The notes under the pieces are model-generated. The model was not told the DNA's origin. It worked only from the letters and a program-made list of their open reading frames with translations, and did not search any database. The translations under genes were made by a program, and so were the position numbers. From Polyangium sp. 15x6 (GTDB lineage: Bacteria; Myxococcota_A; Polyangia; Polyangiales; Polyangiaceae): DNA of 45,475 nt. The stretch is taken from assembly GCF_029960785.1 (NCBI RefSeq), contig NZ_JASBQE010000095.1, positions 1 through 45,475 on the forward strand. The letters are read 5' to 3'. This document shows positions 7,023 to 16,400 of this stretch, in pieces. How positions within the stretch are numbered: the first letter of the stretch is position 1; every line of letters starts with the position of its first letter.

Positions 7023-7628
7023 ATGGCGTTCGATCAGGTCGACGAAGAAAAGCTCAAGGAGCGGGTGATCCACATCAACCGCGTCGCCAAGGTCGTGAAG
7101 GGCGGGCGGCGCTTCAGCTTCTCGGCGCTCGTCGTTGTGGGCGACGAGTCGGGACATGTGGGCGTCGGCCTGGGCAAGGCCAACGAGGTCCCGGAGGCGA
7201 TCCGGAAGGGCAACGATCAGGCCCGCAAGAACATCTTCCGCATCCCGCTCGACGGGGCGACGATCCCGCACGACGCGTTCGGGCACGTCGGCGCGGGCAA
7301 GGTGCTCTTGAAGCCGGCGAGCCCTGGAACGGGCGTCATCGCGGGCGGCGCGGTGCGCGCGGTCGTCGAGTCCGCGGGCATCCACGACGTTCTCTCGAAG
7401 TCGCTCGGCACGAGCAACCCGCACAACGTCGTTCACGCGACGGTGGCGGCGCTCAAGGCGCTGAAGAGCGTGGAGCAGGTCGCGGGCCGGCGCTCGATGC
7501 AGGCGGACGACGTGGGTTGGCAGCGCAAGGGTGGCAACGCGACGGGCAGTGCGACGAGCCGTCGTCGCGCGAGCCAGATGCCCCCGGCACGCTCTCCGCG
7601 TGAGGGGGGTGAAGGAGGTACGCCGTGA
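7023..7628 (+). CDS. rpsE: 30S ribosomal protein S5
   Basis: A 201-residue protein; the family is usually about 165-175. S5 acts in mRNA entry and decoding fidelity. The double-stranded RNA-binding region ([19 protein letters not shown]), the fidelity-related [15 protein letters not shown] loop and the C-terminal [12 protein letters not shown] helix are complete. About 35 residues of low-complexity tail follow, rich in Arg, Ser, Gly and Pro. The stop overlaps the GTG start of rpmD by four bases (GTGA). Confidence 0.96.
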   Translation: MAFDQVDEEKLKERVIHINRVAKVVKGGRRFSFSALVVVGDESGHVGVGLGKANEVPEAIRKGNDQARKNIFRIPLDGATIPHDAFGHVGAGKVLLKPASPGTGVIAGGAVRAVVESAGIHDVLSKSLGTSNPHNVVHATVAALKALKSVEQVAGRRSMQADDVGWQRKGGNATGSATSRRRASQMPPARSPREGGEGGTP

Positions 7629-7834
7629 AGACCCATCTCCGCGTACGGCAGACGGGCAGCGTGACGAACCAGACGGAGCACACGCGCAAGGTTTTGCGGG
7701 GCCTCGGCCTTCGCAAGCCGGGCAATGAGGTGCTCGTGGCGAACACGCCCTCGTTCCGTGGCATGGTCAAGAAGGTGATCCACCTCGTTTCGGTCGAGGA
7801 AGTCGACGGCAACGGCGCGCAGGCGTCGAAGTAA
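7625..7834 (+). CDS. rpmD: 50S ribosomal protein L30
   Basis: A 69-residue protein; L30 is normally about 60. The GTG start at 7625 overlaps the rpsE stop and lies just after AAGGAGG (7611-7617), a strong Shine-Dalgarno sequence. The fold signature [27 protein letters not shown]-type helix and the closing [13 protein letters not shown] are present. A short tail of about eight residues is added. It lies in the canonical rpsE-rpmD-rplO order. Confidence 0.93.
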   Translation: MKTHLRVRQTGSVTNQTEHTRKVLRGLGLRKPGNEVLVANTPSFRGMVKKVIHLVSVEEVDGNGAQASK

Positions 7835-7848
7835 GGAAGCGTAGCAGC

Positions 7849-8322
7849 ATGGACATCCTCTCGAAGCTTCAGGCCCCGGAAGGCGCCAACAAGAAGGAGA
7901 CCCGCGTCGGCCGCGGCGTGGGCTCCGGCCTCGGCAAGACGGCGGGTCGTGGCCAGAAGGGCCAGAAGGCCCGGTCGACGGGCAACATCGGCAAGAAGCA
8001 CTTCCAGGGCGGCCAGACCCCGATCCAGCGTCGCCTGCCGAAGCGCGGCTTCCGCAACCCGCTCGCGGCGATCGTCGCGAACGTGAACGTCGGCGACCTC
8101 GAGATCTTCGAGGCTGGCGCGGACGTGAACCAGGAAGCGCTGGAGGGCAAGCGCCTGCTCCAGGGTCGTTACGACCTCATCAAGGTGCTCGGCGACGGCG
8201 AGCTCACGAAGAAGCTCACCGTGACGGCGCACCGGTTCTCGAAGAGCGCCATCGCCAAGATCGAGGCGGCGGGCGGCAAGGCGATCGTGCTTGCGCCCGG
8301 CAAGGCTTCGGCGCAAGCCTAA
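7849..8322 (+). CDS. rplO: 50S ribosomal protein L15
   Basis: A 157-residue protein, slightly above the usual 145-150. L15 is a late-assembly protein with a long N-terminal extension running into 23S rRNA. The Gly-rich extension [22 protein letters not shown], split by typical Arg/Lys residues, and the [17 protein letters not shown] motif identify it. The C-terminal globular half ends with [17 protein letters not shown]. It sits 14 bases after rpmD and 45 bases before secY. Confidence 0.96.
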   Translation: MDILSKLQAPEGANKKETRVGRGVGSGLGKTAGRGQKGQKARSTGNIGKKHFQGGQTPIQRRLPKRGFRNPLAAIVANVNVGDLEIFEAGADVNQEALEGKRLLQGRYDLIKVLGDGELTKKLTVTAHRFSKSAIAKIEAAGGKAIVLAPGKASAQA

Positions 8323-8367
8323 CGTCCTTTCGGCTCGAGCCCCCCCAAGGCAGCACACCGACGTACC

Positions 8368-9696
8368 ATGGCCACACTCGCGGGAATTGCGAACTTCCAC
8401 AAGGTCCCGGAGCTCCGGCGCAGGGTGATCTTCACCCTCGTGATGCTGGCCGTGTACCGCATCGGGGTCTTCGTCACGGTCCCCGGCGTCGACCGCGCCG
8501 CCATGTCGAAGTACATGGCCAAGCAGTCAGGCGGTCTGCTGAACTTCTTCAACATGTTCTCCGGCGGCGCGCTGGAGAACTTCTCCCTCTTTGCGCTCGG
8601 GATCATGCCGTACATCTCGGCATCGATCATCATCCAGCTGATGGGCATGGTCTACAAGCCCATCGACGAGCTGCGCAAAGAGGGAGAGCAGGGGCGGCGC
8701 AAGATCGACCAGTACACGCGCTACGGCACGGTCGCGCTGTCGCTCTTCCAGGCGTACGGCAGCGCCAAGCTCGTCGAGGGCTGGTCGGCCTCGGATGCGG
8801 GCGCGGGCATCGTCACGCACCCGGGTCTCGGCTTCCAGCTCATGACGATGATCACGCTGACCACGGGAACGGCGTTCCTCATGTGGATCGGCGAGCAGAT
8901 CACGGAGCGCGGCATCGGCAACGGCATCTCGCTCCTGATCTTCGCGGGCATCGTGACGGGCGTGCCGGGCTGGGTGGGCAGCTATCTCGCGACGAACGCG
9001 GGTAACATCCAGCCGCTCACGATCTCGGCGGTCGGCGCGTTCGTCGTGGCTGCGATTGCGGTGATCGCGTTCTTCGAGAACGGTCGCCGGCAGATCCCGA
9101 TCGTGTATTCGCGGCGGCAGGTGGGGCGGCGCGTGTACGGCGCGCAGAACGCGCACCTGCCGCTCAAGGTGAACACGGCGGGCACGATCCCGCCGATCTT
9201 CGCCTCCTCGCTGCTCATGTTCCCCGCGACGCTGGCGAACATGAACGTGCCGGGCGCGGACAAGCTCCAATCGATCATCAGCGGTGGCGGCTGGGTGTTC
9301 AACACCGGCTACGCGCTCCTGATCGTGTTCTTCTGCTACTTCTACACGAGCGTCACGTTCCAGCCGGTCGACGTGGCGGAGAACCTGAAGAAGCAGCAGG
9401 CGAACATCCCTGGCATTCGCCCGGGCAAGCAGACGGCGGACTACATCCAGGGCGTGATGAATCGCATCACGTTCGGCGGGGCGATGTACGTCGCGGCCGT
9501 GTGTGTCTTGCCGTCGGTGGTTGGTGACCTCCTGCGTGTGCAGATCACGTTTGGCGGGACGTCCCTGATGATCGTCGTGGGTGTTGCGCTGGATACGGTC
9601 AACCAGATCGAGGCGCAGCTCATCACGCGCAGCTACGAAGGGCTCACCGGCCCTGGGGCGAGCCGCATTCGGGCGCGGCGCCTCCCCGAGGGATGA
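8368..9696 (+). CDS. secY: Protein translocase subunit SecY
   Basis: A 442-residue integral membrane protein with about ten transmembrane helices, the pore of the Sec translocon. The N-terminal region FHKVPELRRRVIFTL and the plug-region segment GGLLNFFNMFSGGALENFSLFALGIMPYIS (spread over about 52-82) are typical. The cytoplasmic loops that contact SecA and ribosomes are recognisable, including PIVYSRRQVGRR and a loop near NLKKQQANIPGIRPGK. The C-terminus ends in an Arg-rich tail. Its position between rplO and adk is canonical. Confidence 0.97.
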   Translation: MATLAGIANFHKVPELRRRVIFTLVMLAVYRIGVFVTVPGVDRAAMSKYMAKQSGGLLNFFNMFSGGALENFSLFALGIMPYISASIIIQLMGMVYKPIDELRKEGEQGRRKIDQYTRYGTVALSLFQAYGSAKLVEGWSASDAGAGIVTHPGLGFQLMTMITLTTGTAFLMWIGEQITERGIGNGISLLIFAGIVTGVPGWVGSYLATNAGNIQPLTISAVGAFVVAAIAVIAFFENGRRQIPIVYSRRQVGRRVYGAQNAHLPLKVNTAGTIPPIFASSLLMFPATLANMNVPGADKLQSIISGGGWVFNTGYALLIVFFCYFYTSVTFQPVDVAENLKKQQANIPGIRPGKQTADYIQGVMNRITFGGAMYVAAVCVLPSVVGDLLRVQITFGGTSLMIVVGVALDTVNQIEAQLITRSYEGLTGPGASRIRARRLPEG

Positions 9697-9712
9697 GAAG
9701 GGAGATCTTCGG

Positions 9713-10351
9713 ATGATCGCGATCTTGGTTGGTCCGCCCGGTTCGGGCAAAGGCACGCAGGCGAAGGTCCTCACCGGCAAGTTTGGGATCCCGCAGATCT
9801 CGACGGGTGACATGCTTCGCGCGGCCAAGACGGCTGGCACGCTCGATCCGCGGTACCGTGCGATCATGGACGCGGGCGGCCTCGTTCCGGACGAGGCGAT
9901 GATCGAGCTCATCGACAAGCGCATCGACGACGCGGACTGCAAGAACGGGTTCTTGCTCGACGGTTTTCCGCGTACGGTCCCCCAGGCCGATGCGCTCGAG
10001 CGTCTGCTTGCGGGTCGTGGCCTTACGATCGATGCTGTTTTGCAGCTGGATGTGGCGCGATCTCTCCTGGAGGAGCGCTTGATCCACCGTCGGACCGACA
10101 AAAGGTCTGGACAGATCTACCATCTCGTCTATAATCCGCCGCCCCCGGATGCCGAGCTAGAGCATCGGGCGGACGATCGGCCGGAGGCCGTCGGAAAGCG
10201 TCTCGATGCGTACGAGGCGATGACGGCGGCGCTCCTGCCCTACTACGAAGCAAAAGGTCTCCTCCGGCGTGTCGACGGTGTCGGCAAACCCGAGGAGGTC
10301 ACGGCGAGGGTGCTTGAGGCCCTTGGCCGAGTGCAGTCGGAAGAGTCATGA
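9713..10351 (+). CDS. adk: Adenylate kinase
   Basis: A 212-residue cytosolic enzyme that converts ATP and AMP to two ADP. The P-loop G7-P-P-G-S-G-K-G is intact, followed by the AMP-binding helix STGDMLRAA, the FLLDGFPRT motif and a long LID domain (about residues 125-160, [18 protein letters not shown]). The LID has no cysteines, so it is the zinc-free kind. I start at ATG 9713, where the P-loop begins, 16 bases after secY. Its stop overlaps infA by four bases (ATGA). The methionine aminopeptidase gene often found next to adk is missing. Confidence 0.96.
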   Translation: MIAILVGPPGSGKGTQAKVLTGKFGIPQISTGDMLRAAKTAGTLDPRYRAIMDAGGLVPDEAMIELIDKRIDDADCKNGFLLDGFPRTVPQADALERLLAGRGLTIDAVLQLDVARSLLEERLIHRRTDKRSGQIYHLVYNPPPPDAELEHRADDRPEAVGKRLDAYEAMTAALLPYYEAKGLLRRVDGVGKPEEVTARVLEALGRVQSEES

Positions 10352-10602
10352 GGCGATCGAACCAAAGCTCGAAACCCGCGAAGGAACCGAAGGGCGACAA
10401 GCTCGAGTTCGATGGTGTCGTTCAGGAGGCTCTTCCGAACGCGATGTTTCGGGTGAAGGCCGACAATGGTCTCGGGGTGCTCGCGACCATCAGCGGCCGG
10501 ATGCGTCAGTACTACATCAAAATTTTGCCCGGCGATCGCGTTACGGTCGAGGTTTCGCCCTACGACCCGACGCGTGGCCGGATCACGTATCGTCACAAGT
10601 AG
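10348..10602 (+). CDS. infA: Translation initiation factor IF-1
   Basis: An 84-residue OB-fold protein that occupies the A-site during initiation; the usual length is 72. The fold from [19 protein letters not shown] to [24 protein letters not shown] and GRITYR is complete. About 14 extra residues ([15 protein letters not shown]) precede it, giving a basic tail. The start overlaps the adk stop by four bases. The spacing to rpmJ is 48 bases. Confidence 0.95.
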   Translation: MRRSNQSSKPAKEPKGDKLEFDGVVQEALPNAMFRVKADNGLGVLATISGRMRQYYIKILPGDRVTVEVSPYDPTRGRITYRHK

Positions 10603-10650
10603 ACCAAGCAGCCCAAGTAGCGGAGCGAGGACAGGGAACGGAGCCGCGAC

Positions 10651-10764
10651 ATGAAGGTGCGACCGAGCGTCAAGAAAATCTGCGACAAGTGCAAGGTGGT
10701 GCGCCGTCGCGGCGTCGTGCGCGTGATCTGCGAGAACCCTCGCCACAAGCAGCGTCAGGGCTGA
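10651..10764 (+). CDS. rpmJ: 50S ribosomal protein L36
   Basis: A 37-residue zinc-ribbon protein beginning [15 protein letters not shown]. The ligands Cys11, Cys14, Cys27 and His32 are all present, so this is the zinc-binding form. It ends in HKQRQG. L36 stabilises 23S rRNA near the peptidyl transferase region. It lies in the canonical spot between infA and rpsM, 12 bases before the latter. Confidence 0.96.
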   Translation: MKVRPSVKKICDKCKVVRRRGVVRVICENPRHKQRQG

Positions 10765-10776
10765 GCTGGAGCAACC

Positions 10777-11157
10777 ATGGCACGTATTGCTGGCGTCGAT
10801 CTCCCGCGTCGTAAGCATCTCGCGTATGCGCTTCCGTACCTCTATGGTATCGGCCGCGCGCTCGCGAAGCAGATCTGCGCGAAAGCCAAGATCCCCGAGA
10901 ACAAGCGGGTGGAGGAGCTGAACGACGCAGAGATCAGGACGATCCGCGAGATCCTCGACGCCGAGTACAAGGTGGAGGGCGATCTTCGTCGTGAGGTTCA
11001 GCTCAACATCAAGCGGTTGATGGATCTGGGCTGCTACCGCGGTCTTCGGCATCGCCGCGGTCTGCCGGTGAATGGCCAGCGCACGCACACGAACGCGCGT
11101 ACGCGCAAGGGCCCGCGCAAGGGCATGCTGCAGCGTCGCCCGGCGACGAAGGCGTGA
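10777..11157 (+). CDS. rpsM: 30S ribosomal protein S13
   Basis: A 126-residue protein in the head of the small subunit, contacting the P-site tRNA and bridge B1. [26 protein letters not shown] is typical (helix-two-turn-helix), as are the [28 protein letters not shown] segment and a Lys/Arg-rich tail. It opens the alpha-type part of the block. rpsK follows after 23 bases. Confidence 0.98.
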   Translation: MARIAGVDLPRRKHLAYALPYLYGIGRALAKQICAKAKIPENKRVEELNDAEIRTIREILDAEYKVEGDLRREVQLNIKRLMDLGCYRGLRHRRGLPVNGQRTHTNARTRKGPRKGMLQRRPATKA

Positions 11158-11180
11158 CGGGACGTTAGGAAGAGGACGCT

Positions 11181-11585
11181 ATGGCGAGTCCGAAGACGGC
11201 GGCCACCAAGGCCAAGCAGAAGAAGAAGGTCAAGAAGAACATCGCGGCTGGGATCGCGCACATCCAGTCGACGTTCAACAACACGGTCGTGACGATCACG
11301 GACATCAACGGCAATGCCGTGGCGTGGTCGTCGGCCGGTGCGCGCGGGTTCAAGGGGTCGCGCAAGTCGACGCCCTTCGCTGCGCAGCTCGCTGCCGAAG
11401 AGGCGGCGCGGCGGGCGCAGGAGCACGGGATGCGGTCGGTGGCCGTATTCGTGAAGGGCCCTGGCGCCGGGCGCGAGAGCGCGCTCCGGGCGCTGCAGAC
11501 GGCCGGCTTCAAGGTGACGTTGATCCGCGACGTCACGCCCATTCCGCACAACGGTTGCCGGCCGCCCAAGCGGCGCCGGGTCTGA
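11181..11585 (+). CDS. rpsK: 30S ribosomal protein S11
   Basis: A 134-residue protein of the small-subunit platform. The signature [20 protein letters not shown] and the closing [19 protein letters not shown] are diagnostic. A Lys-rich N-terminal tail ([11 protein letters not shown]) is normal for the family. rpsD begins 36 bases later. Confidence 0.98.
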   Translation: MASPKTAATKAKQKKKVKKNIAAGIAHIQSTFNNTVVTITDINGNAVAWSSAGARGFKGSRKSTPFAAQLAAEEAARRAQEHGMRSVAVFVKGPGAGRESALRALQTAGFKVTLIRDVTPIPHNGCRPPKRRRV

Positions 11586-11621
11586 AGCAGCGCGCGCGGG
11601 AGTCCGCTCGAGGTTACGAAC

Positions 11622-12251
11622 ATGGCTCGCTACGTTGGTCCTGTCTGCAAGCTCTGCCGCCGCGAAGGCATGAAGCTCTACCTCAAGGGAGAGCGCTGCT
11701 ACTCGGAGAAGTGTGCCTACACGCGGCGTCCTTACCCGCCCGGCCAGCATGGCCAGGGTCGCATCAAGCTCAGCGAGTACGCCGTCCGGCTCCGCGAGAA
11801 GCAAAAGGTGCGTCGCATCTACGGCGTTCTCGAGAGCCAGTTTCACGGCTACTTCCAGGAGGCGAGCCGTCGCAAGGGCCGCACGGGTGAAGAGATGCTG
11901 GCGCTCCTCGAGCGTCGCCTCGACAACGTCGTGCATCGGCTCGGCTACGCGGCGTCGCGCTCCGAGGCGCGTCAGCTCGTGCGCCACGGTCACGTGAAGG
12001 TGAACGGCAAGCGCCTCGACATCCCGAGCTTCGTGGTTCGGGTGGGCGATCGCGTGGAGCTCACGGAGGGCGCGAAGAAGTTCAAGTTCGTGGCGGCCGC
12101 CGTGGCCGGCGCGGACAAGCGCCCGATCGCCTCGTGGCTCGAGGCCGACCGCGGATCGTTCTCGGGTTCGGTCAAGGGCACCCCGGTGCGCGAGGACCTC
12201 AACGAGCCGGAGATCCGCGAGCAGCTCGTCGTCGAGTACTACTCGCGCTGA
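11622..12251 (+). CDS. rpsD: 30S ribosomal protein S4, zinc-binding form
   Basis: A 209-residue primary rRNA-binding protein. The N-terminal zinc site is intact: Cys9, Cys12, Cys26 and Cys31. The S4 RNA-binding domain at about residues 95-160 contains [33 protein letters not shown]. The protein ends in QLVVEYYSR. In many bacteria S4 represses the alpha operon. Here a terminator-like hairpin lies directly after the gene, before rpoA. Confidence 0.97.
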   Translation: MARYVGPVCKLCRREGMKLYLKGERCYSEKCAYTRRPYPPGQHGQGRIKLSEYAVRLREKQKVRRIYGVLESQFHGYFQEASRRKGRTGEEMLALLERRLDNVVHRLGYAASRSEARQLVRHGHVKVNGKRLDIPSFVVRVGDRVELTEGAKKFKFVAAAVAGADKRPIASWLEADRGSFSGSVKGTPVREDLNEPEIREQLVVEYYSR

Positions 12252-12297
12252 TTCTGTTCGCAGGTCGGTGGTCTTGCGGTGAACGTTTCGGAAAGCT

Positions 12298-12338
12298 GAT
12301 CGGGGGCGTGCGAGGGAGCGCGGCCCCGATCGCTTTTT
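12298..12338 (+). terminator. Intrinsic terminator-like hairpin between rpsD and rpoA
   Basis: GATCGGGG (12298-12305) and CCCCGATC (12324-12331) pair perfectly around an 18-base loop, followed by GC and five Ts (12334-12338). It has the form of a rho-independent terminator on the plus strand. Since rpoA and rplQ follow on the same strand, it is either a partial terminator/attenuator or it means rpoA has its own promoter in 12339-12453. Confidence 0.6.
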
Positions 12339-12453
12339 GATTGCAGGAAAATAGCGCCATCCGGCGCGACGCGGGCAGGAGACGGCTTTCGCTCACCGAG
12401 TGCGGTGACGGGGCGAGATTTCCGCGCGAACCCCTCGAAGAAAGAGGACGCTG
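12339..12453 (+). promoter_or_regulatory. rpoA leader
   Basis: The rest of the 202-base gap. It contains a small hairpin, TCACCG (12393-12398) with CGGTGA (12403-12408), and an AAGAGGA ribosome binding site just before the rpoA ATG. No good -35/-10 pair was recognised, though TTGATT at 12337-12342 lies directly after the terminator. Confidence 0.35.
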
Positions 12454-13497
12454 ATGACGATGCAGACCAGCGGAAGCATGACGATGATCGCGCGAAACTG
12501 GCGCGATCTGATCCGCCCGAAGGGCATCTCGATCGACACCGAGTCGTCGAACAACTTCTACGCGAAGTTCACTTGCGAGCCTCTCGAGCGCGGCTTCGGG
12601 ATCACGATCGGCAACTCGCTTCGCCGCGTGCTCCTCTCGTCGCTGCAGGGCGCGGCGATCACCGCCGTCCGCATCGAGGGGGCGCTGCACGAGTTCACCA
12701 CCGTGCCCGACGTCGTCGAGGACGTCAGCGACATCATCCTCAACCTCAAGGAGGTCGTCTTCAAGGCGGCCGCCGCGCGGACCTACACGGTCCGCATCGA
12801 CAAAGAGGGCCCGGGGCCGGTGTACGCGCGCGACATTCAGCTCGTCGACGGGCTCAGCGTGCTGAACCCCGATCACCTGATCGCGGTGCTCGCCAAGAAG
12901 GGCCCGCTCGCGATGGAGCTGACGGTGAACGTCGGCCGCGGCTACGTGCCCGCGGAGCGGAACAAGACGCCGACGATGGCGATCGGGACGATCCCCATCG
13001 ACGCGCTGTTCTCGCCCATCCGCAAGGTCAACTACACGATCCAGAACGCGCGCGTCGGTCAGGTGACCGATTACGACAAGCTGACGCTCGAGGTCTGGAC
13101 GAACGGCTCGGTGCTGCCCCAGGACGCGGTCGCGTTCGCCGCGAAGATCCTGAAGGAGCAGCTCTCGATCTGGGTCAACTTCGAGGAGTCGGAGGAGACG
13201 AGCTACCAGACGGTGCCGGGCGACGAGGAGCCGCTGAACGAGAACCTCTTCCGCTCGGTCGAGGAGCTCGAGCTCAGCGTGCGCAGCGCCAACTGCCTCC
13301 AGAACGCGAACATCACCCTGATCGGCGAGCTCGTGCAGCGGACCGAGCAGGACATGCTGAAGACCAAGAACTTCGGTCGGAAGTCCCTCAAGGAGATCAA
13401 AGAGATCCTTGCGAACATGGGGCTTTCGCTCGGTATGAAGATCGACAACTGGCCGCAGCTGCTCGAGCGCTGGAAGGCGCAGCAGGCGCAAGCCTAG
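12454..13497 (+). CDS. rpoA: DNA-directed RNA polymerase subunit alpha
   Basis: A 347-residue protein. The N-terminal dimerisation domain (about 20-250) carries [30 protein letters not shown]-type sequence. The linker is acidic ([18 protein letters not shown]), and the C-terminal domain (about 270-340) that binds UP elements and activators has the [16 protein letters not shown] and [15 protein letters not shown] helices. ATG 12454 is preceded by AAGAGGA; ATG codons at 12478 and 12484 are alternatives that would remove an unusual Met/Ser-rich start. rplQ follows after ten bases. Confidence 0.97.
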   Translation: MTMQTSGSMTMIARNWRDLIRPKGISIDTESSNNFYAKFTCEPLERGFGITIGNSLRRVLLSSLQGAAITAVRIEGALHEFTTVPDVVEDVSDIILNLKEVVFKAAAARTYTVRIDKEGPGPVYARDIQLVDGLSVLNPDHLIAVLAKKGPLAMELTVNVGRGYVPAERNKTPTMAIGTIPIDALFSPIRKVNYTIQNARVGQVTDYDKLTLEVWTNGSVLPQDAVAFAAKILKEQLSIWVNFEESEETSYQTVPGDEEPLNENLFRSVEELELSVRSANCLQNANITLIGELVQRTEQDMLKTKNFGRKSLKEIKEILANMGLSLGMKIDNWPQLLERWKAQQAQA

Positions 13498-13507
13498 AGG
13501 GTGCGAT

Positions 13508-14074
13508 ATGCGTCATAAGAAGGCGGGGAGGCAGTTTGGTCGGGACACGTCGAGCCGGCGCGCGATGCTGCGCAACTTGACGGCGAACCTGATCACCCAC
13601 GAGCGCATCGAGACGACGGACGCGAAGGCCAAGGAGCTCCGGCGCGTCGCGGAGCGGCTCATCACCAAGGCCACGCGCCTCGGCAAGGTCGCCTATACCG
13701 CGCAGAGCGAGCTGTCGGCGGCTGACAAGGCGCGCCGGCTCCACGCCGAGCGCCTCGTCTCGTCGTACGTGCCGCGCTTCGGCGTGAAGGCCGACGGGAC
13801 CAAGGTCGACGTCGTCGAGAAGGTGATGCTCGACCTCTCGAAGCGCTTCGAGGGCCGGCCCGGTGGCTACACGCGCATCATCAAGCTCGGCAATCGCCGC
13901 GGCGACAATGCGCCGATGGTCTACATCGAGTTCATCGACGCGGCGCAGGTGACCGACAAGCAGGCTCCCGAGGAGCCGGCTGCGGCGGTGACCGCCGAGC
14001 CCACGTCGGCCGCGTCGGCCTCGGCCGAGTCCGCCTCGACGGCGAGCTCGGGCGAGACCGCGTCGAACGAGTAA
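13508..14074 (+). CDS. rplQ: 50S ribosomal protein L17 with acidic/Ala-Ser C-terminal tail
   Basis: A 188-residue protein. L17 lies near the exit tunnel. The canonical 120-140 residue fold is complete (MRHKKAGRQFGRDTSSRRAMLRNL, HERIETTDAKAKELR, GGYTRIIKLGNRRGDNAPMVYIEF segments, separated here). From about residue 145 it continues into a tail of Ala, Ser, Glu and Thr (QAPEEPAAAVTAEPTSAASA...), acidic rather than basic like the other tails in the block. It is the last gene of the block and is followed by two hairpins. Confidence 0.96.
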   Translation: MRHKKAGRQFGRDTSSRRAMLRNLTANLITHERIETTDAKAKELRRVAERLITKATRLGKVAYTAQSELSAADKARRLHAERLVSSYVPRFGVKADGTKVDVVEKVMLDLSKRFEGRPGGYTRIIKLGNRRGDNAPMVYIEFIDAAQVTDKQAPEEPAAAVTAEPTSAASASAESASTASSGETASNE

Positions 14075-14089
14075 AGCGCTCCCACGACG

Positions 14090-14135
14090 AACCCGTGAAC
14101 GGGGATCGGGTGACCGGTCGCCACGTTCACGGGTT
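14090..14135. terminator. Long hairpin after rplQ
   Basis: AACCCGTGAAC (14090-14100) and GTTCACGGGTT (14125-14135) are perfect 11-base complements around a 24-base loop that itself contains the palindrome GACCGGTC. It lies 15 bases after the rplQ stop, between convergent genes. Together with the next hairpin it probably ends the ribosomal transcript. Confidence 0.6.
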
Positions 14136-14143
14136 TGGAAGGG

Positions 14144-14184
14144 AAAAACGAACACGGACACCGCGAGGTGCCCGTGTTTTCGTT
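14144..14184. terminator. Bidirectional intrinsic terminator
   Basis: An A-run (14144-14148), then a stem with arms AACACGG-ACACC and GGTG-CCCGTGTT closed by a GCGA tetraloop, then TTT and CGTTT. One A/C mismatch interrupts the stem. A-run and T-run on opposite sides let it serve both the ribosomal block on the plus strand and the minus-strand gene that ends at 14216. Confidence 0.75.
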
Positions 14185-14215
14185 TGTCGGGCCCGCGAGC
14201 GACTCGCGGAAACCT

Positions 14216-15952
14216 TCACTCCGCGCCGGCGACCGGCGCATCTGGGGCGGGCGGAGCGGGTGGATTGCCGCCTGCCCGCGGCCCTTCCGCGTCGCGACCG
14301 GCGTCAGGCTTACGCCTCGCCAAGAAGATCATCGCGATCATCGCGATCAGCGCGACGATCCCCACGCCGCCCGCCGCGACATAGCGGTGCAGCGAGCTCT
14401 TTTGCGGCTCGATGCGCTCCTGCTCCAGCGACGCGAGCGCCCGCTTCGCGCGCTCGTTGCTCGGATCGAGCTCGATCGCCTTCGTCAGCGGGAACTTGTC
14501 CGGCGTGCCCCGCGCGATGAGGGTCACGCCTTCGAGGTAGGCGATCTCCGCCTCGACCTTCCGCGCGCCCTCCCCCTTCGGATCGAGCCGCAGCGCCTTG
14601 CGGAGCATCTCCAGCGCTGCCGCCGGCTCCTTCTCTTCGAGCGTCTTCGCGTGCGCCACGTACGCCGGCGCCATCTCCTTGCGACGCTCGAACACCGGCG
14701 AGCGCGCGAGCACCTTGTCGAACGCGCTCGTCGCCTCGACCCAGCGGCTCGCGGTCGCGTGCGCCGCGCCCTCGTCCATCAGCTTGTAGACCTCGGCGAG
14801 CCGCGCGCGGTCGTACATGCCGAAGAGCTCGCGCGCGATGCGATCCCACGTGAACTCGCGCGGCGCCTTGTTGCCCGTCTGGTTCAGGTAGGCGTCGCGG
14901 AGCTGCCAGATGCCGGGCTCGCCGATCGCGGCGATCGCCTCGCGCGCGGCTTCGCGAAGCTGGATGCGGTCGCTGTTGCTGAACGAGAGGATCACGCGGA
15001 CGGCGTCGACGTCGCGCGTGCGGCCGTAGGCGCGCAGGATGTCGGCGAGGGCCTGCGGATCGGTCACGCCGACGGCCTCGCCGGGGATCGCGCGGCCGAG
15101 CAGATCGAGCTGTTTGCTTGCGAAGCGCTGCACGATCTTCGCGTCGTGCTGTCGGCCCTCGATGAGCGCGGGGACGGCGCGGTCGCGGAGTTTTGCGATT
15201 TGCCGCTGGAGATCGACGCGGAGCAGCTCGCCGAAGTACGAGTACATCTGCAACAGCTCGCGCACCGCGGGCGTCGTGCCCGCCGCCGTCAGCATGCGCT
15301 CCATCGCGAGCAGGCGGACGAGATCCCGCCAGGTATCGTTCTTCGGCTTCGGAGAGGCCAGGACAAACTCGAGCCAATCGCCCTCGTCCTCCGCGTCCTT
15401 GTCCTTCTCCTTGTCGGCCTTGCTCTTCTTCGGCGCCTTCGCGTCCTTGCTGGCCTTGTCGTCCTTGGCGGGGGCCTTGTCGTCCTTGCCGGCCTTGTCC
15501 TTCTCCTTGCCCGCCTTCTCGGCCTTCTCGGCCTTCTCCTTGTCGCGCAGCGACTTGCGGCCGGCCTTGCGCGCGTCGTCGAGCAGGCCTTGCGCCTCCT
15601 TGCGGTCGAGCCCGGCGCGGAGCTCCTGCACACGCGCGCGCACCGCAGGCACCACGGACGGCGTGACCTCCGCGATGGCCGCGCGCGCCGTCTCCTTCCC
15701 GCGCGCGTCGCCCGTCGTGAGGCGCTCGAGCACGCGGTCGAGCTCCTGCAGCGCCGCGGCGTCGGGCTCTTGCAGCACGATCGGCTGGAGCTTCGGGAGC
15801 TCTGGCAAGGACGCGGGCGCGGCCGGCGCTGCGGCCGCCGAGGCCGAGGCCGAAGGTTGCGTGATCTCTCCGGCGGCGTGCACGTGCAGAGGCACGAGCG
15901 CGAGCGCGGAGACGAGAACGAACGACGAAGCGAGCTTCGAGACGTGATTCAC
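14216..15952 (-). CDS. Exported, membrane-anchored HEAT/TPR-type repeat protein
   Basis: A 578-residue protein. I chose the GTG at 15952 because it gives a clean signal peptide (basic MNHVSK, hydrophobic [13 protein letters not shown], then HVHA) and lies outside the upstream acylphosphatase gene; a longer frame would run through that gene. Residues about 100-170 are a very Lys/Ala/Asp-rich segment ([16 protein letters not shown]), probably a flexible linker or coiled coil. The middle resembles helical repeats ([45 protein letters not shown]). The C-terminal part has TPR-like helices ([21 protein letters not shown]) and a transmembrane helix near residues 530-550, followed by a short Pro/Ala tail. 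It lies 47 bases after acyP on the same strand. Function unknown; probably a periplasmic scaffold. Confidence 0.75.
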   Translation of the reverse strand: MNHVSKLASSFVLVSALALVPLHVHAAGEITQPSASASAAAAPAAPASLPELPKLQPIVLQEPDAAALQELDRVLERLTTGDARGKETARAAIAEVTPSVVPAVRARVQELRAGLDRKEAQGLLDDARKAGRKSLRDKEKAEKAEKAGKEKDKAGKDDKAPAKDDKASKDAKAPKKSKADKEKDKDAEDEGDWLEFVLASPKPKNDTWRDLVRLLAMERMLTAAGTTPAVRELLQMYSYFGELLRVDLQRQIAKLRDRAVPALIEGRQHDAKIVQRFASKQLDLLGRAIPGEAVGVTDPQALADILRAYGRTRDVDAVRVILSFSNSDRIQLREAAREAIAAIGEPGIWQLRDAYLNQTGNKAPREFTWDRIARELFGMYDRARLAEVYKLMDEGAAHATASRWVEATSAFDKVLARSPVFERRKEMAPAYVAHAKTLEEKEPAAALEMLRKALRLDPKGEGARKVEAEIAYLEGVTLIARGTPDKFPLTKAIELDPSNERAKRALASLEQERIEPQKSSLHRYVAAGGVGIVALIAMIAMIFLARRKPDAGRDAEGPRAGGNPPAPPAPDAPVAGAE

Positions 15953-15999
15953 GGTGCCCCCGAGAACGACGGGCGAGCGCGCGGCCCTTCCCGGGCGGT

Positions 16000-16278
16000 T
16001 CACTCGACGATGCGGAAGTCCGGAAAATCGCCCTGGAATCCGCGCCAGCGGACGTCGACGCGCTCCACGCGCGCCGCGCTCGGGCCTTTCTGGGCCCAGG
16101 CGATGAGCTCTTTCAGGCCATCTTCTTCGCCTTCGGCGAGGATCTCGACGCCTCCGTCCGGGCGGTTCTTGACCCAGCCGGAGAGGCCGAGGCGCTTGGC
16201 TTCGCGCTGTGTCGACGCCCGGAAATAGACGCCCTGAACGCGACCCTTCACGTGCAGATGCACTTGTTTCAGCCCCAT
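16000..16278 (-). CDS. acyP: Acylphosphatase
   Basis: A 92-residue enzyme, the exact family length, that hydrolyses acyl phosphates such as acetyl phosphate or carbamoyl phosphate in the cytoplasm. The catalytic Arg20 is in [12 protein letters not shown], and Asn38 is in [13 protein letters not shown]. It ends with the family-typical FPDFRIVE. It is divergent from rho, 351 bases away, and is followed on its strand by the exported repeat protein. The physiological substrate is not shown by the sequence. Confidence 0.95.
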   Translation of the reverse strand: MGLKQVHLHVKGRVQGVYFRASTQREAKRLGLSGWVKNRPDGGVEILAEGEEDGLKELIAWAQKGPSAARVERVDVRWRGFQGDFPDFRIVE

Positions 16279-16388
16279 CGGACCGCTCGATTCCTACTCG
16301 CACGTCGCGACCGAGGCAACCTCGTAGGCCTGCGCGCGAACGCGCACCCTGAAACGATCCGCCCCCGAAGGAGCGACCTCGCGAGGCG

Positions 16389-16400
16389 AATCGGCCGATT
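16389..16400. promoter_or_regulatory. 12-bp perfect palindrome overlapping the rho -35 box
   Basis: AATCGGCCGATT is self-complementary over all 12 bases. Its last two bases are the first two of the candidate -35 TTGACA. A protein bound here would block RNA polymerase at the rho promoter. The regulator is unknown. Confidence 0.4.

Noticed and set aside
15953-16303. Longer N-terminus of the exported repeat protein
   Set aside because: It would overlap the acylphosphatase gene almost entirely and bury the signal peptide that begins at 15952.
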